From JBHJGS01 sp050331575 (GTDB taxonomy: Bacteria; Pseudomonadota; Alphaproteobacteria; Sphingomonadales; Rhodothalassiaceae), in the NCBI GenBank assembly GCA_050331575.1, contig JBHJGS010000044.1, positions 28,195 through 92,194 on the forward strand: a DNA stretch of 64,000 nucleotides, read 5' to 3'. Shown one piece after another: positions 26,629 to 35,064 of the stretch. Below the pieces are notes generated by a model. That model was not told the origin of the DNA and searched no databases. It saw only the letters and a program-made list of their open reading frames with translations. The first letter of the stretch is position 1, and each line of letters begins with the position of its first letter. A program made the position numbers and the translations under genes.

Positions 26629-28413
26629 ATGCCCCGCGACAGTGCCAAGCGCTTTTTCCTGATCCGTCTGGGCGACTGGGTGGTGCGGGCGTTCCGCTAC
26701 ACCCACACCATCTTGTTTCTGCTGTCCCTGGTGATCGGCGTGGCTGTGGGCTACGCCGCCCTGGCCTATCGCGTCTGGGTGGAGTGGATCCAGGAAGTCG
26801 CTTTCGTCGCCGAGGGCGAGAAGCTGGTGGCGGCCGCCGGCGCCCTGCCCGACTGGCGCGTCTTCGCCGTGCCGGTCTTGGGCAGCCTGATTGTCATGGC
26901 GATCCTGAAATGGTTGGTGCCGGGACACAGACCCCACGCCGTGGCCGAGGCCATCGAGGCGGCGGCCCTGCGCGATGGCCGCATCGACGCGCGCGTCGGC
27001 TTGGGCTCAGCCCTGGCCACGGCAACGGCGCTGGGCGCCGGCGCCTCAACCGGGCGGGAGGGGCCGATGGTGCATGCCGGCGCGACGGTCGCCAGCTACA
27101 TCGCTCAGAAGCTGCACCTGACCCCGGCGATCGCCCGCACCCTGTTGGGCTGTGGTGTGGCAAGCGCCATCGCGGCCTCATTCAACGCGCCGATCGCCGG
27201 CGTGATTTTCGCGCTTGAAGTGGTGGTCGGCCACTATGCGCTGCACGCCCTGGCGCCCGTGGTGATTGCCGGCGTGGCCGGAACGGTGGTCACGCGCATT
27301 CATGTCGGGGACTATCCGGCCTTCACCGTGCCCCCGCTGTCGATCGCCAGCTTTTGGGAATTCCCCGCCTTCCTGCTGCTGGGCCTGATCTGCGCGGGGG
27401 TGGCGGTCGGCTTTTCCAAGCTCGTTATGCTCACCGATCACTGGCGCAAGCGGATTTGGCCTGGCCCGGACTGGGCATTGCCGCCGGTTGCCGGCATTCT
27501 GATCGGCGCCATGGCGCTCTGGCTGCCGCAAATCCTCGGCGTCTCCTACGAGACCACGGATGCGGCCTTGCGCGGCAATCTGGCACTTTGGGTGCTGCTG
27601 GCGCTGATCCCGATGAAGATGCTGGCAACCTCGGTGTGCCTGGCCTGCCGTTTCGGCAGCGGGGTCTTCTCGCCGTCGCTGTTTCTGGGCGCCATGACCG
27701 GCGCGGCGTTCGGCCTGATCGTCACCGCCGTGTTCCCGGAGCAGGCTAGCCAGACGGGGGTTTATGCCATCGTCGGCATGGCGGCGGTGTCGTCGGCGGT
27801 GTTGGGCGCGCCGATCTCGACACTGCTGATCATCTTCGAACTGACCGGCAATTATGAGGTAACCATCGCGGTGATGCTGGCTGGCGCCATGGCCAGCCTG
27901 ATCGCCAGCCTGATCTACAAGCCGTCGATCTTCATCGTCCAGTTGGAACAGCGCGGCATCCGCCTGGAGGGCGGCAAGGCCACGCATCTGTTGAAGGCCA
28001 CCCCGGTGCGCTCGATCATGATCCGCGATTTCGTGCCGGTGCGCGAAACCGATAGCATGGATTATGCCCGCCGCCTGATGCTGGCCCATGAAGGCGTGCT
28101 CCCGGTGATCGATGAAACCGGAGAGTTGAAGGGCGTGTTGTCGCACACATCCCTACCTGATGAGGAGGCCGATGAGGCGGTCGAGGGCGGGATCATGCAG
28201 GTGGCGCAATTCTATCGCCAGAACCCCACCGCCGTGGCCGCCAGCGACTGCCTGGAGGATGCCCTGAAATTGCTGGAGCGGCTGGGCGAGGACAGCGTGC
28301 CGGTGGTGCAGTCGCTCGATCGGCCGCTGGTGGTGGGCATCTTGCGGCTGCGAGATGTGCTGCAGGCCTATAATCGCGCCCTGCTCGATGCCCAGGGGAT
28401 GACGCTGCGGTAA
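26629..28413 (+). CDS. CLC-type chloride channel/transporter with CBS pair
   Basis: 594 residues. The CLC core has TGREGPMVH, carrying the gating glutamate, plus FNAPIAGVIFALEVVVG and FGSGVFSPSLFLGAM. The position matching the proton-pathway glutamate of E. coli ClcA (Glu203) is Val in ALEVV, as in CLC channels. From about residue 462 two CBS motifs follow (RSIMIRDFVPVRETDS, then DSVPVVQSLDRPLVVGILRLRD), which usually bind adenine nucleotides. It begins eight bases after the thioesterase stop. Channel rather than exchanger behaviour is inference. Confidence 0.88.
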   Translation: MPRDSAKRFFLIRLGDWVVRAFRYTHTILFLLSLVIGVAVGYAALAYRVWVEWIQEVAFVAEGEKLVAAAGALPDWRVFAVPVLGSLIVMAILKWLVPGHRPHAVAEAIEAAALRDGRIDARVGLGSALATATALGAGASTGREGPMVHAGATVASYIAQKLHLTPAIARTLLGCGVASAIAASFNAPIAGVIFALEVVVGHYALHALAPVVIAGVAGTVVTRIHVGDYPAFTVPPLSIASFWEFPAFLLLGLICAGVAVGFSKLVMLTDHWRKRIWPGPDWALPPVAGILIGAMALWLPQILGVSYETTDAALRGNLALWVLLALIPMKMLATSVCLACRFGSGVFSPSLFLGAMTGAAFGLIVTAVFPEQASQTGVYAIVGMAAVSSAVLGAPISTLLIIFELTGNYEVTIAVMLAGAMASLIASLIYKPSIFIVQLEQRGIRLEGGKATHLLKATPVRSIMIRDFVPVRETDSMDYARRLMLAHEGVLPVIDETGELKGVLSHTSLPDEEADEAVEGGIMQVAQFYRQNPTAVAASDCLEDALKLLERLGEDSVPVVQSLDRPLVVGILRLRDVLQAYNRALLDAQGMTLR

Positions 28414-28427
28414 TCTTTTACCGTTAA

Positions 28428-28454
28428 AGGGGTGCCCTCACTCGTGACGCCCCT
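28428..28454. terminator. Hairpin between CLC gene and small ORF
   Basis: AGGGG (28428-28432) pairs with CCCCT (28450-28454), and TCAC pairs with GTGA inside it. It lies 14 bases after the CLC stop and just past the convergent small gene. A loosely T-rich stretch follows on the plus strand. It could terminate both genes. Confidence 0.4.
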
Positions 28455-28462
28455 GACAATTG

Positions 28463-28606
28463 TTATTTCTTCTTATTTCGATCAGAAGCTGTATTGTAGC
28501 TTTCACGCTCCTGCGAGGTTTTGAAATCGCTGGGCTTCTTCGGTCCTCGCCCTAGTTGGGCATCCCTGGCGCCCTGGTTGTCGCTTCCTTCTTTGCTGCT
28601 GCTCAT
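28463..28606 (-). CDS. Small hydrophilic protein, 47 residues
   Basis: A short ORF reading MSSSKEGSDNQGARDAQL and ending SYNTASDRNKKK. ATGGAGAAAGCGC before the ATG gives a good Shine-Dalgarno (GGAGA). The product is rich in Ser, Lys, Asp and Arg, has no hydrophobic segment and is probably disordered, like small stress-related hydrophilic proteins. No family is recognised. It largely explains the 322-base gap between the CLC and DUF1640 genes. The remaining bases, 28607-28735, show no feature beyond likely promoter sequence. Confidence 0.55.
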   Translation of the reverse strand: MSSSKEGSDNQGARDAQLGRGPKKPSDFKTSQERESYNTASDRNKKK

Positions 28607-28735
28607 GCGCTTTCTCCATTGCGACAGATTCTATGAACACTCAGCATTAGATCAAAGATTGCCGCGGTCGTAAAGAATATTGTTCAAAATTGGCTTTTGC
28701 CCGCAAAGATTGCCTGACGATGCGAAAGTTCGCGG

Positions 28736-29251
28736 TCATCCCAAATAGTCGAATAATTTGATCAGCGCCACCGTCCCGCCGAAGCCGGCCAACAACATGC
28801 GCATCAATCGCGTCTCCATCTGCGCCAGGCCTTCATGAAACTCGGAGCGAAGTTCTGATAAGGATTTTTCGAATCGCACCTCTAACGTGGCCAGCTCGGC
28901 TTTGAGGGTGGCAAGCTCGGCTCTGACACTGGCCAACTCAGCCTTGAGAGTGGCAATCTCGGCTCTGATCGCGGCGATTTCCTGCAACAGACGCCCCTCT
29001 GCCTCGAGCAGGTCGGATTTTACCCCGCCTGTCTCTTGCGACAGGCGTTTTTCCGTGTCGCGCAGTTCGCCCTTCAGGTCGGTGATCTTCTGTTCCAGGC
29101 GCGCCTCTGCCCCCGCGATATCCGCCTTGGTCGCCACGTCTGCCGTGATCATGTCGCGCGCGCCGGTGGCGATGCGTTCGGCCTGGTCGCGCGGCAGGCC
29201 GACGTCTTCGAGACTTTTGCTGAAGGCCAAGGTATCGAACTGAATGGTCAT
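28736..29251 (-). CDS. DUF1640-like coiled-coil membrane protein
   Basis: 171 residues. The N-terminus FDTLAFSKSLEDVGLPRDQAERIA is like the DUF1640/CCDC90 family. A long coiled coil follows (residues about 45-145), with nearly regular heptads such as IATLKAELASVRAELATLKAELA. One C-terminal hydrophobic stretch, MLLAGFGGTVALIKLF, should anchor it in a membrane. The bacterial function is unknown; the mitochondrial relatives are membrane coiled-coil proteins (MCUR1 type). It is divergent from the helicase gene. Confidence 0.82.
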   Translation of the reverse strand: MTIQFDTLAFSKSLEDVGLPRDQAERIATGARDMITADVATKADIAGAEARLEQKITDLKGELRDTEKRLSQETGGVKSDLLEAEGRLLQEIAAIRAEIATLKAELASVRAELATLKAELATLEVRFEKSLSELRSEFHEGLAQMETRLMRMLLAGFGGTVALIKLFDYLG

Positions 29252-29349
29252 TGCAGCGGCGATGTACCTGATCGGTTGTCGATCCGACGCGATCTTACCC
29301 CTGGTTTCGCCGTCTGGCGAGGCCTAAGCGTGCCTGCTATACCCACGGC

Positions 29350-31701
29350 ATGCCCCATGATGCGTTCGATCCGGCCCACCTGGCCGAGCCCACCACCGCC
29401 GCCACACCTTATTTGGACGGCCTGAATGACCCGCAGCGCGCCGCGGTGGAAACGCTGGACGGCCCGGTGCTGGTGCTGGCCGGTGCGGGCACCGGCAAGA
29501 CCCGGGTGCTGACCACCCGCATCGCCCATCTGCTGGCCACGCGCCGCGCGTTTGAAAGCCAGATCCTGGCGGTGACCTTCACCAACAAGGCGGCCCGTGA
29601 GATGACCGAGCGGGTCGAACGCCTGCTCGGCCACCCCATCGGCGGCATGGCGGTGGGCACCTTCCATTCCATCGCCGCGCGCATGCTGCGCGGCGCGTTT
29701 CGAGGCGCGTCAGCCGGGGCGGAACTGGTTGGCCTGAAGCCCAACTTCACCATCCTGGATACCGATGATCAGATCCGCCTGATCAAGCAGCTGCTGGAGG
29801 CCGAGCGCATTGATGAAAAGCGCTGGCCGGCGCGCCTGATGGCCTCCTTGATCGACCGCTGGAAGAACCGCGCGCTGACCCCTGATCCGCTGCCCGAGGC
29901 AGAGAAGCAAAGCTTCGCCAACGGCCTGGGCGGCAAGATCTATGCGGAGTATCAGGCCCGCCTGGCGACCCTGAATGCCTGCGATTTCGGCGACCTGCTG
30001 CTGCACTGCATCCGCATCTTCCAAAGCCATCCCGATGTGCTGGCCGATTATCATCGCCGCTTCCGCTATCTGCTGGTCGACGAATATCAGGACACCAATG
30101 TGGCGCAGTATTTATGGCTGCGGCTGCTGGCTCAGGCCTGGAAGAATATCTGCTGCGTCGGCGACGACGACCAGTCCATCTACGGCTGGCGCGGCGCGGA
30201 AGTTGGCAATATCCTGCGTTTTGAGACGGATTTCCCCGGTGCGCGCATCATCCGGCTGGAGCAGAATTACCGCTCCACCGGCCATATCCTGGCCGCCGCT
30301 TCGGGCCTGATCGCGGCCAATGAGGGCCGGCTGGGCAAAACGCTGTGGACTGAGGCCGGCGCCGGCGAGCCGGTGACGGTCACCGGTGTCTGGGACAGTG
30401 AGGAGGAGGCCCGGCGCATCGGCGACGAGATCGAGGCGCTGCAAACCAAGAAGGTGCCGCTCAACCAGATCGCGGTACTGGTGCGCGCGGGCTTTCAGAC
30501 CCGGGAGTTCGAGGAGCGGTTCATCACCCTGGGCTTAAGCTACCGCGTGATCGGCGGCCCGCGCTTTTATGAACGCCGGGAAATCCGCGACGCGCTCGCC
30601 TATCTGCGCGTGATCGCCCAAGCCGATGATGATCTGGCGTTCGAACGCATCATCAATGTGCCCAAGCGCGGCATCGGCAAGGCCAGCTTGCAGGCGCTGA
30701 ACCAATGCGCGCGCGAGCAGCGGATCCCGGTCACTCGGGCGGCCCGCCGGATGATCGAGGCCGGTGCGCTCAAGGGCAAGGCGCGCACGACCCTGGCGGC
30801 TCTGCTGGCCGATTTCGACCAGTGGCGCGCCCAGGCTGAAACCTTGTCGCCGGTGGAACTGACCGAATTGGTGCTGGACGAATCCGGCTATGTAGAAATG
30901 TGGCGGCAGGATAAATCCGCCGAAGCGCCGGGCCGGGTCGACAATTTGCAAGAGCTGGTCCGCTCGATCGCCGACTTCGATACGCTCGGTGGCTTTCTGG
31001 AACATGTCCAACTGGTCATGGAGGCAACCCAAGGGGCCGACCAGGACGCAGCCACGCTGATGACACTGCATGCCGCCAAGGGGCTGGAGTTCGACCATGT
31101 CTTCCTGCCCGGCTGGGAGGAAGGGCTGTTCCCCAATCAGCGGGCCATCGACGAGAGCGGCCTGAAGGGCCTGGAGGAGGAGCGGCGCCTGGCTTATGTC
31201 GGACTGACCCGGGCGCGGGCGCGGGCGCACATCTTCTTCGCCGGCAATCGCCGAATATTTGGCCAATACCAATCCCAGCTGCCGTCCCGCTTCGTCGACG
31301 AGCTGCCGCAAGACCATATCGAGATGATCTCCGACAGCGGGCTGTACGGCCATCGCCCCGGCGGCGCCTATGGCTGGGGCGCGCCGGAGCCGGATGGTTG
31401 GACCCCGGCACAAGACGCGCCGCACCGCGGCCCCGGTTGGGCACGCGCCCAGGCCCGCGGGCTGACCGCCAACCCGTTCGACCGCGACCAGCCCCGCCCC
31501 CGGCGCACACTCGACCTGGAACCGGACCGCGTGGTCATCAAGGATACTGAGGTGTCACAGTTCGCCATCGGCGAGCGCGTCTTCCACGACAAGTTCGGCT
31601 ACGGCACCATCACTGACATGGACGGCAATAAACTCACGGTGGACTTCGACCATACCGGCGAGAAGCGGATTATGGACCGATTCGTGACGGCGACGGGGTA
31701 G
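29350..31701 (+). CDS. uvrD: UvrD/PcrA-type ATP-dependent DNA helicase
   Basis: 783 residues. Superfamily 1 motifs: Q-motif LNDPQRAAVE, Walker A GAGTGKTRVL, Ia AVTFTNKAAREM, II LLVDEYQDTN, III VGDDDQSIYGWRGA, IV RLEQNYRST, V LMTLHAAKGLEFDHVFLPG, VI EEERRLAYVGLTRAR. The C-terminal part ends with a Tudor-like segment (AIGERVFHDKFGYGTI) that in UvrD/PcrA contacts RNA polymerase. It acts in nucleotide excision and mismatch repair. The 98-base divergent gap upstream shows no other gene. Confidence 0.93.
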   Translation: MPHDAFDPAHLAEPTTAATPYLDGLNDPQRAAVETLDGPVLVLAGAGTGKTRVLTTRIAHLLATRRAFESQILAVTFTNKAAREMTERVERLLGHPIGGMAVGTFHSIAARMLRGAFRGASAGAELVGLKPNFTILDTDDQIRLIKQLLEAERIDEKRWPARLMASLIDRWKNRALTPDPLPEAEKQSFANGLGGKIYAEYQARLATLNACDFGDLLLHCIRIFQSHPDVLADYHRRFRYLLVDEYQDTNVAQYLWLRLLAQAWKNICCVGDDDQSIYGWRGAEVGNILRFETDFPGARIIRLEQNYRSTGHILAAASGLIAANEGRLGKTLWTEAGAGEPVTVTGVWDSEEEARRIGDEIEALQTKKVPLNQIAVLVRAGFQTREFEERFITLGLSYRVIGGPRFYERREIRDALAYLRVIAQADDDLAFERIINVPKRGIGKASLQALNQCAREQRIPVTRAARRMIEAGALKGKARTTLAALLADFDQWRAQAETLSPVELTELVLDESGYVEMWRQDKSAEAPGRVDNLQELVRSIADFDTLGGFLEHVQLVMEATQGADQDAATLMTLHAAKGLEFDHVFLPGWEEGLFPNQRAIDESGLKGLEEERRLAYVGLTRARARAHIFFAGNRRIFGQYQSQLPSRFVDELPQDHIEMISDSGLYGHRPGGAYGWGAPEPDGWTPAQDAPHRGPGWARAQARGLTANPFDRDQPRPRRTLDLEPDRVVIKDTEVSQFAIGERVFHDKFGYGTITDMDGNKLTVDFDHTGEKRIMDRFVTATG

Positions 31702-31838
31702 ACGACGCGGCTCATCGTTTCCGCTGAGAAGGGCCACGCCGGCCGCGGCTCTGCTGCCAATCCCCCATTTTTCGCCGCCCGGCTGGCCTTGTGCGCCGTC
31801 CCGCGCGATACTGAGCCAGGAGGAACGGGAAAAGGCGC

Positions 31839-32477
31839 TCACACATGGCTAGTCGGGTCGAGCAACCCTTCGCGCAGGGCGTACGCCATCAATTCGGCGA
31901 CGGAATGCACGCCCAGCTTGGCCATCAGGTTGGTGCGGTGTCGGTCAACGGTTTTTTCACTGATGCCCATCAAGCGCGCGATCTCTTTGTTGGTGTGGCC
32001 GCTGGCAATGCGGCTGAGCACCTGCATCTCCCGCTTGGTCAGGGCCGGCCGCCCGGCCAGCGCATCAAGCTTTGCGCTGAGTTCCGGAGACCGGTAGGTG
32101 CCGCCCTGCAGCACACAGCTAAGCGCTGCACGCACCGCCTCCAGCCTCTGCTGCTTCAGTACCAGACCTTCAACATCGCTCTGCACGAACTGGCGCAGCA
32201 GCCCCAGCGAGCTCAGCCCGGTCAGCACCAGCACGCGGGTGTCCGGGCTCCAGCGCCGCGCCTCGGTAAACACCTCAATGCCTTTGGCGCCGGGCATGGC
32301 AATGTCCAGCAACAGCAAGTGCGGGCGCAGGCTTTTGACCAGGCGGATGGCCTCCAGGCCATCTCCCGCTTCGCCCGCAATCCTCAGCCCCGCCTCGGCC
32401 ACCAAGCCGGCCAATGCGGTGCGCACCAATTCATGATCATCGGCGATGACCGCGGCGGGAGATGCGCTCTGGCTCAT
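31839..32477 (-). CDS. NarL/LuxR-type response regulator
   Basis: 212 residues from ATG at 32477. The receiver domain has AVIADDHELV (acid pocket), phosphorylated Asp in LLLLDIAMPGAKG, VLVLTG and VLKQQ. The DNA-binding HTH is TKREMQVLSRIASGHTNKEIARLMGISEKTVDRH. The start codon lies head-to-head with the histidine kinase start, sharing the four bases CATG. It is probably the partner of that kinase. Upstream in-frame ATG at 32531 exists but would only extend a non-domain tail. Confidence 0.88.
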   Translation of the reverse strand: MSQSASPAAVIADDHELVRTALAGLVAEAGLRIAGEAGDGLEAIRLVKSLRPHLLLLDIAMPGAKGIEVFTEARRWSPDTRVLVLTGLSSLGLLRQFVQSDVEGLVLKQQRLEAVRAALSCVLQGGTYRSPELSAKLDALAGRPALTKREMQVLSRIASGHTNKEIARLMGISEKTVDRHRTNLMAKLGVHSVAELMAYALREGLLDPTSHV

Positions 32478-34524
32478 GTCTAAACTCTTACGCACCCTGG
32501 GGCCTGCCCTCCTCATGCTTTGCACCGGCACAGCGGCGGGCGTGGAGTTGCAGCCAGGGCAATTCCGCCGCAGCTTAACGGATGAGGTCCAGTATTTACT
32601 GGATCCGGAGCGAAAATTAGCACCAGATCAAGTGGTGCAAAAGCATGCCGCGGGGGCCTTTCACCCGATCGACGGCGCCAGCATTGATTTCGGTTTCATT
32701 CCGGACATTATCTGGCTGCACGTGCCAGTGCACAACACCGGCCGAAGCCAAGGGGACTGGCGCCTCAGCCTGAACGTGCATTTCATGCACGGGCTGGACG
32801 CCTTTATCCTGCGGGCGGATGGCCGCCGCGAAACACTGATCCGCGATGATGTCTCCTGGCCGTTTCACCGGCGCGACGTGGATTTCGCCATGTTGGTGGG
32901 CGACTTTTCGCTAGCCCCTGGCGAACGCGCCGATCTGTTTGTTGGCTATTGGTCCGACGGTGCCACGGCGATGCCCGTGAGTATTGAAACCGCCGAGAGT
33001 TTTAGCCGCCGCTATGGCTTGGTGGTGGCAAAGAACAGCGCCTTTTATGCCGTGTTCGCGCTATTGATCCTGTTCGCGTTGATTTTTTTCGCGGCGCTGC
33101 GCATGCGGGTGTTTTTGTCCTATGCACTGTATTTGAGCATGGTCTCACTGTTTGTCTTGCAAGCGGACGGGTACGGTTTTCAATTGCTCTATCCCGGCTT
33201 GCCAACCTTCAACGGCATTGCCGCTTTGCCGCTGGGTTTTGCGCTGAATTTCTTCGCCGCGAATTTCACACGGGATTTCTTGCAGACGCGCCGGCTGCAT
33301 CCGGTGCTGAACAGATTGCTGCTGGGCTTTATGGCGGTGACAGCCTGTCTGGTGCTGCTGGGGCCGTTCGGCGACACCCGCATGCTGAAGCAGCTGGGCT
33401 TTCTTTATACCGCCATGGGCACGCTATTCTTTGTCGGCATCGGCCTTGTTGCGGTGGTGACGCGGCGGCGCGGCGCGCTGTTCTATCTGATCGGCTGGAT
33501 CACGCTGGCTACGGCGGCGGGTTTCGCAAGCCTGGCGCATTGGGTGCCGGGCCTGATTCCGCCGGTGATTACCGCTGACCTGATCCGGCTGGGCATGCTG
33601 TTTGAGGCGATTTTGCTCGGTCTGGCCGTGATTACCCGGATCACCGGCATTCAAGCGGAGCGCGACCGAGCGCAGAGACGCGAGCTGGACGCCCTGCGTC
33701 GACAGGTTGCTCTGCAAAAACGCGTGGAGACGCTGACGCAACAAGGCGAGGCCGCGGCGCTGCTGGCCGATGCCCGGCGGCTACAACTGGCCAGCGCCAG
33801 CCATGATTTGCGCCAGCCGCTGTTCGCCCTGCGCGCGGCCTTGCGCGAATTGGCGGGGCGGCCGGGCGCCGGGGAGGGATTGTCCGACCGGTTGGATCAA
33901 TCGCTGCGCTACCTTGAACAATTATTGGATCGCTATCTGGATCAGAACAGCCTCGGCGAAACGGTTCTGGCGGACCGGCCAGAGGCCGAAAGGCGCGGCC
34001 CGTCGGCCAATGCAGAAACCTTTCGGCTGACCACCGTGTTGGACAATGTCCGCTTCTTGTTTGCTGAGCCCGCCAAGGCGAAAGGCCTGCAATTGCGCTA
34101 CGTGCCGTGTACCGCCGTGGTCCAGGCCGACCCCCTGGCGGCGATGCGCATCCTCAGCAATCTTGCCTCTAATGCGGTGAAATATACCGAGGCCGGGACC
34201 GTCTTGCTGGGCTGCCGGCGCCGGGGCGGGCGCGTCGACGTCGAAATCCACGACACCGGCTGCGGTATTACCGAAGAACAAATCCGCCGGGCAGTCGAGG
34301 CGCAAGATCGCGGGCCAGAGGATCCCAACAAGGCGCCGGGCCACGGCCTGGGGCTGGGCATCGCCACCGACCTGGCACAGCAGCACGGTCTTGGCCTGAC
34401 CCTGGCTTCGCGCCGCTCCGGCGGCACCCGCGCTTGCCTGAGCCTGCCGGCCGCTCAGCCCCTGGCACCGGCGTCCGTGTCGCCTGGGGTGTCGAAAACC
34501 GCTCCGCTTTTCTTATTGCCTTAG
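32476..34524 (+). CDS. 7TMR-DISM sensor histidine kinase
   Basis: 682 residues. Signal peptide MSKLLRTLGPALLMLCTGTAAG; extracytoplasmic 7TMR-DISMED2-like domain with WLHVPVHNTGRSQGDW; a seven-helix membrane domain at about residues 185-395; a coiled coil; the H-box SHDLRQPLFALR; N-box SNLASNAVKYTEAG; G1 DTGCGITEEQ; G2 GHGLGLGIA. It probably senses a periplasmic carbohydrate-like or small ligand and phosphorylates the divergent regulator. An alternative ATG at 32446 would add ten residues before the signal peptide. Confidence 0.88.
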   Translation: MSKLLRTLGPALLMLCTGTAAGVELQPGQFRRSLTDEVQYLLDPERKLAPDQVVQKHAAGAFHPIDGASIDFGFIPDIIWLHVPVHNTGRSQGDWRLSLNVHFMHGLDAFILRADGRRETLIRDDVSWPFHRRDVDFAMLVGDFSLAPGERADLFVGYWSDGATAMPVSIETAESFSRRYGLVVAKNSAFYAVFALLILFALIFFAALRMRVFLSYALYLSMVSLFVLQADGYGFQLLYPGLPTFNGIAALPLGFALNFFAANFTRDFLQTRRLHPVLNRLLLGFMAVTACLVLLGPFGDTRMLKQLGFLYTAMGTLFFVGIGLVAVVTRRRGALFYLIGWITLATAAGFASLAHWVPGLIPPVITADLIRLGMLFEAILLGLAVITRITGIQAERDRAQRRELDALRRQVALQKRVETLTQQGEAAALLADARRLQLASASHDLRQPLFALRAALRELAGRPGAGEGLSDRLDQSLRYLEQLLDRYLDQNSLGETVLADRPEAERRGPSANAETFRLTTVLDNVRFLFAEPAKAKGLQLRYVPCTAVVQADPLAAMRILSNLASNAVKYTEAGTVLLGCRRRGGRVDVEIHDTGCGITEEQIRRAVEAQDRGPEDPNKAPGHGLGLGIATDLAQQHGLGLTLASRRSGGTRACLSLPAAQPLAPASVSPGVSKTAPLFLLP

Positions 34525-35064
34525 GCGAGGCTTCGGACAAGGCGGCTGCACAACGGCATCACAATTTTCCCGCCGAACCCATTTACGGTTAACGCTTTGA
34601 TACAAACTTCCCCCAATGGCTGGCGATTGATCGCTTGCCAATTAGGCGGGGCGCGCTCAAATAAGTAAAAAAATATAGTAAATTTCTTGACGACATTTGA
34701 CTGTCAAGCAAAACCGCAAAATCTTTGAATATGGCAGAAATTGGGCAGAGATCGGGCCGAATTATTTCCTTGATTACGCCAAAATGGGCCCTATTCTCGC
34801 GCTCGGCCACAGCAATTACGTGCTGCCTGCTTGGCACTAACTGCGCAAACGGCTGATTTATACTGAGCGTGATGCGGACTCTTTTGGTCTCCGCGCGTCG
34901 CTTTTAAATAAAGAGCGGTCCACCCGCCGTTTTGCCTGCACTGGCTGGCACCGCCTTTCCCAGCGGTCGCGCTGCAGGTTGCTTGAGGCCCAATCGTTTC
35001 ACCCATAGGCGGCGGTGCGCGCCCGCACCGCGCCCGCCGTCACGCTCGAATGAGGAAGATTGCG
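34525..35064. other. 540-base AT-richer intergenic region before the RTX gene
   Basis: There is no convincing ORF. The stretch 34560-34920 is clearly AT-richer than the rest of the window. It holds an inverted repeat CTTGAC (34686-34691) / GTCAAG (34703-34708) and a sigma-54-like element at 34832-34847. The gene downstream starts at 35065, so this is a long leader and control region and could also host an sRNA that I cannot recognise. Confidence 0.6.
34832..34847 (+). promoter_or_regulatory. Candidate sigma-54 promoter of the RTX gene
   Basis: TGGCAC-taactgc-GCA keeps the GG-N10-GC spacing and the complete TGGCAC half of the sigma-54 consensus, but its -12 half reads GCGC instead of TTGC. 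It would give a leader of about 210 bases. Support is weak. Confidence 0.3.
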
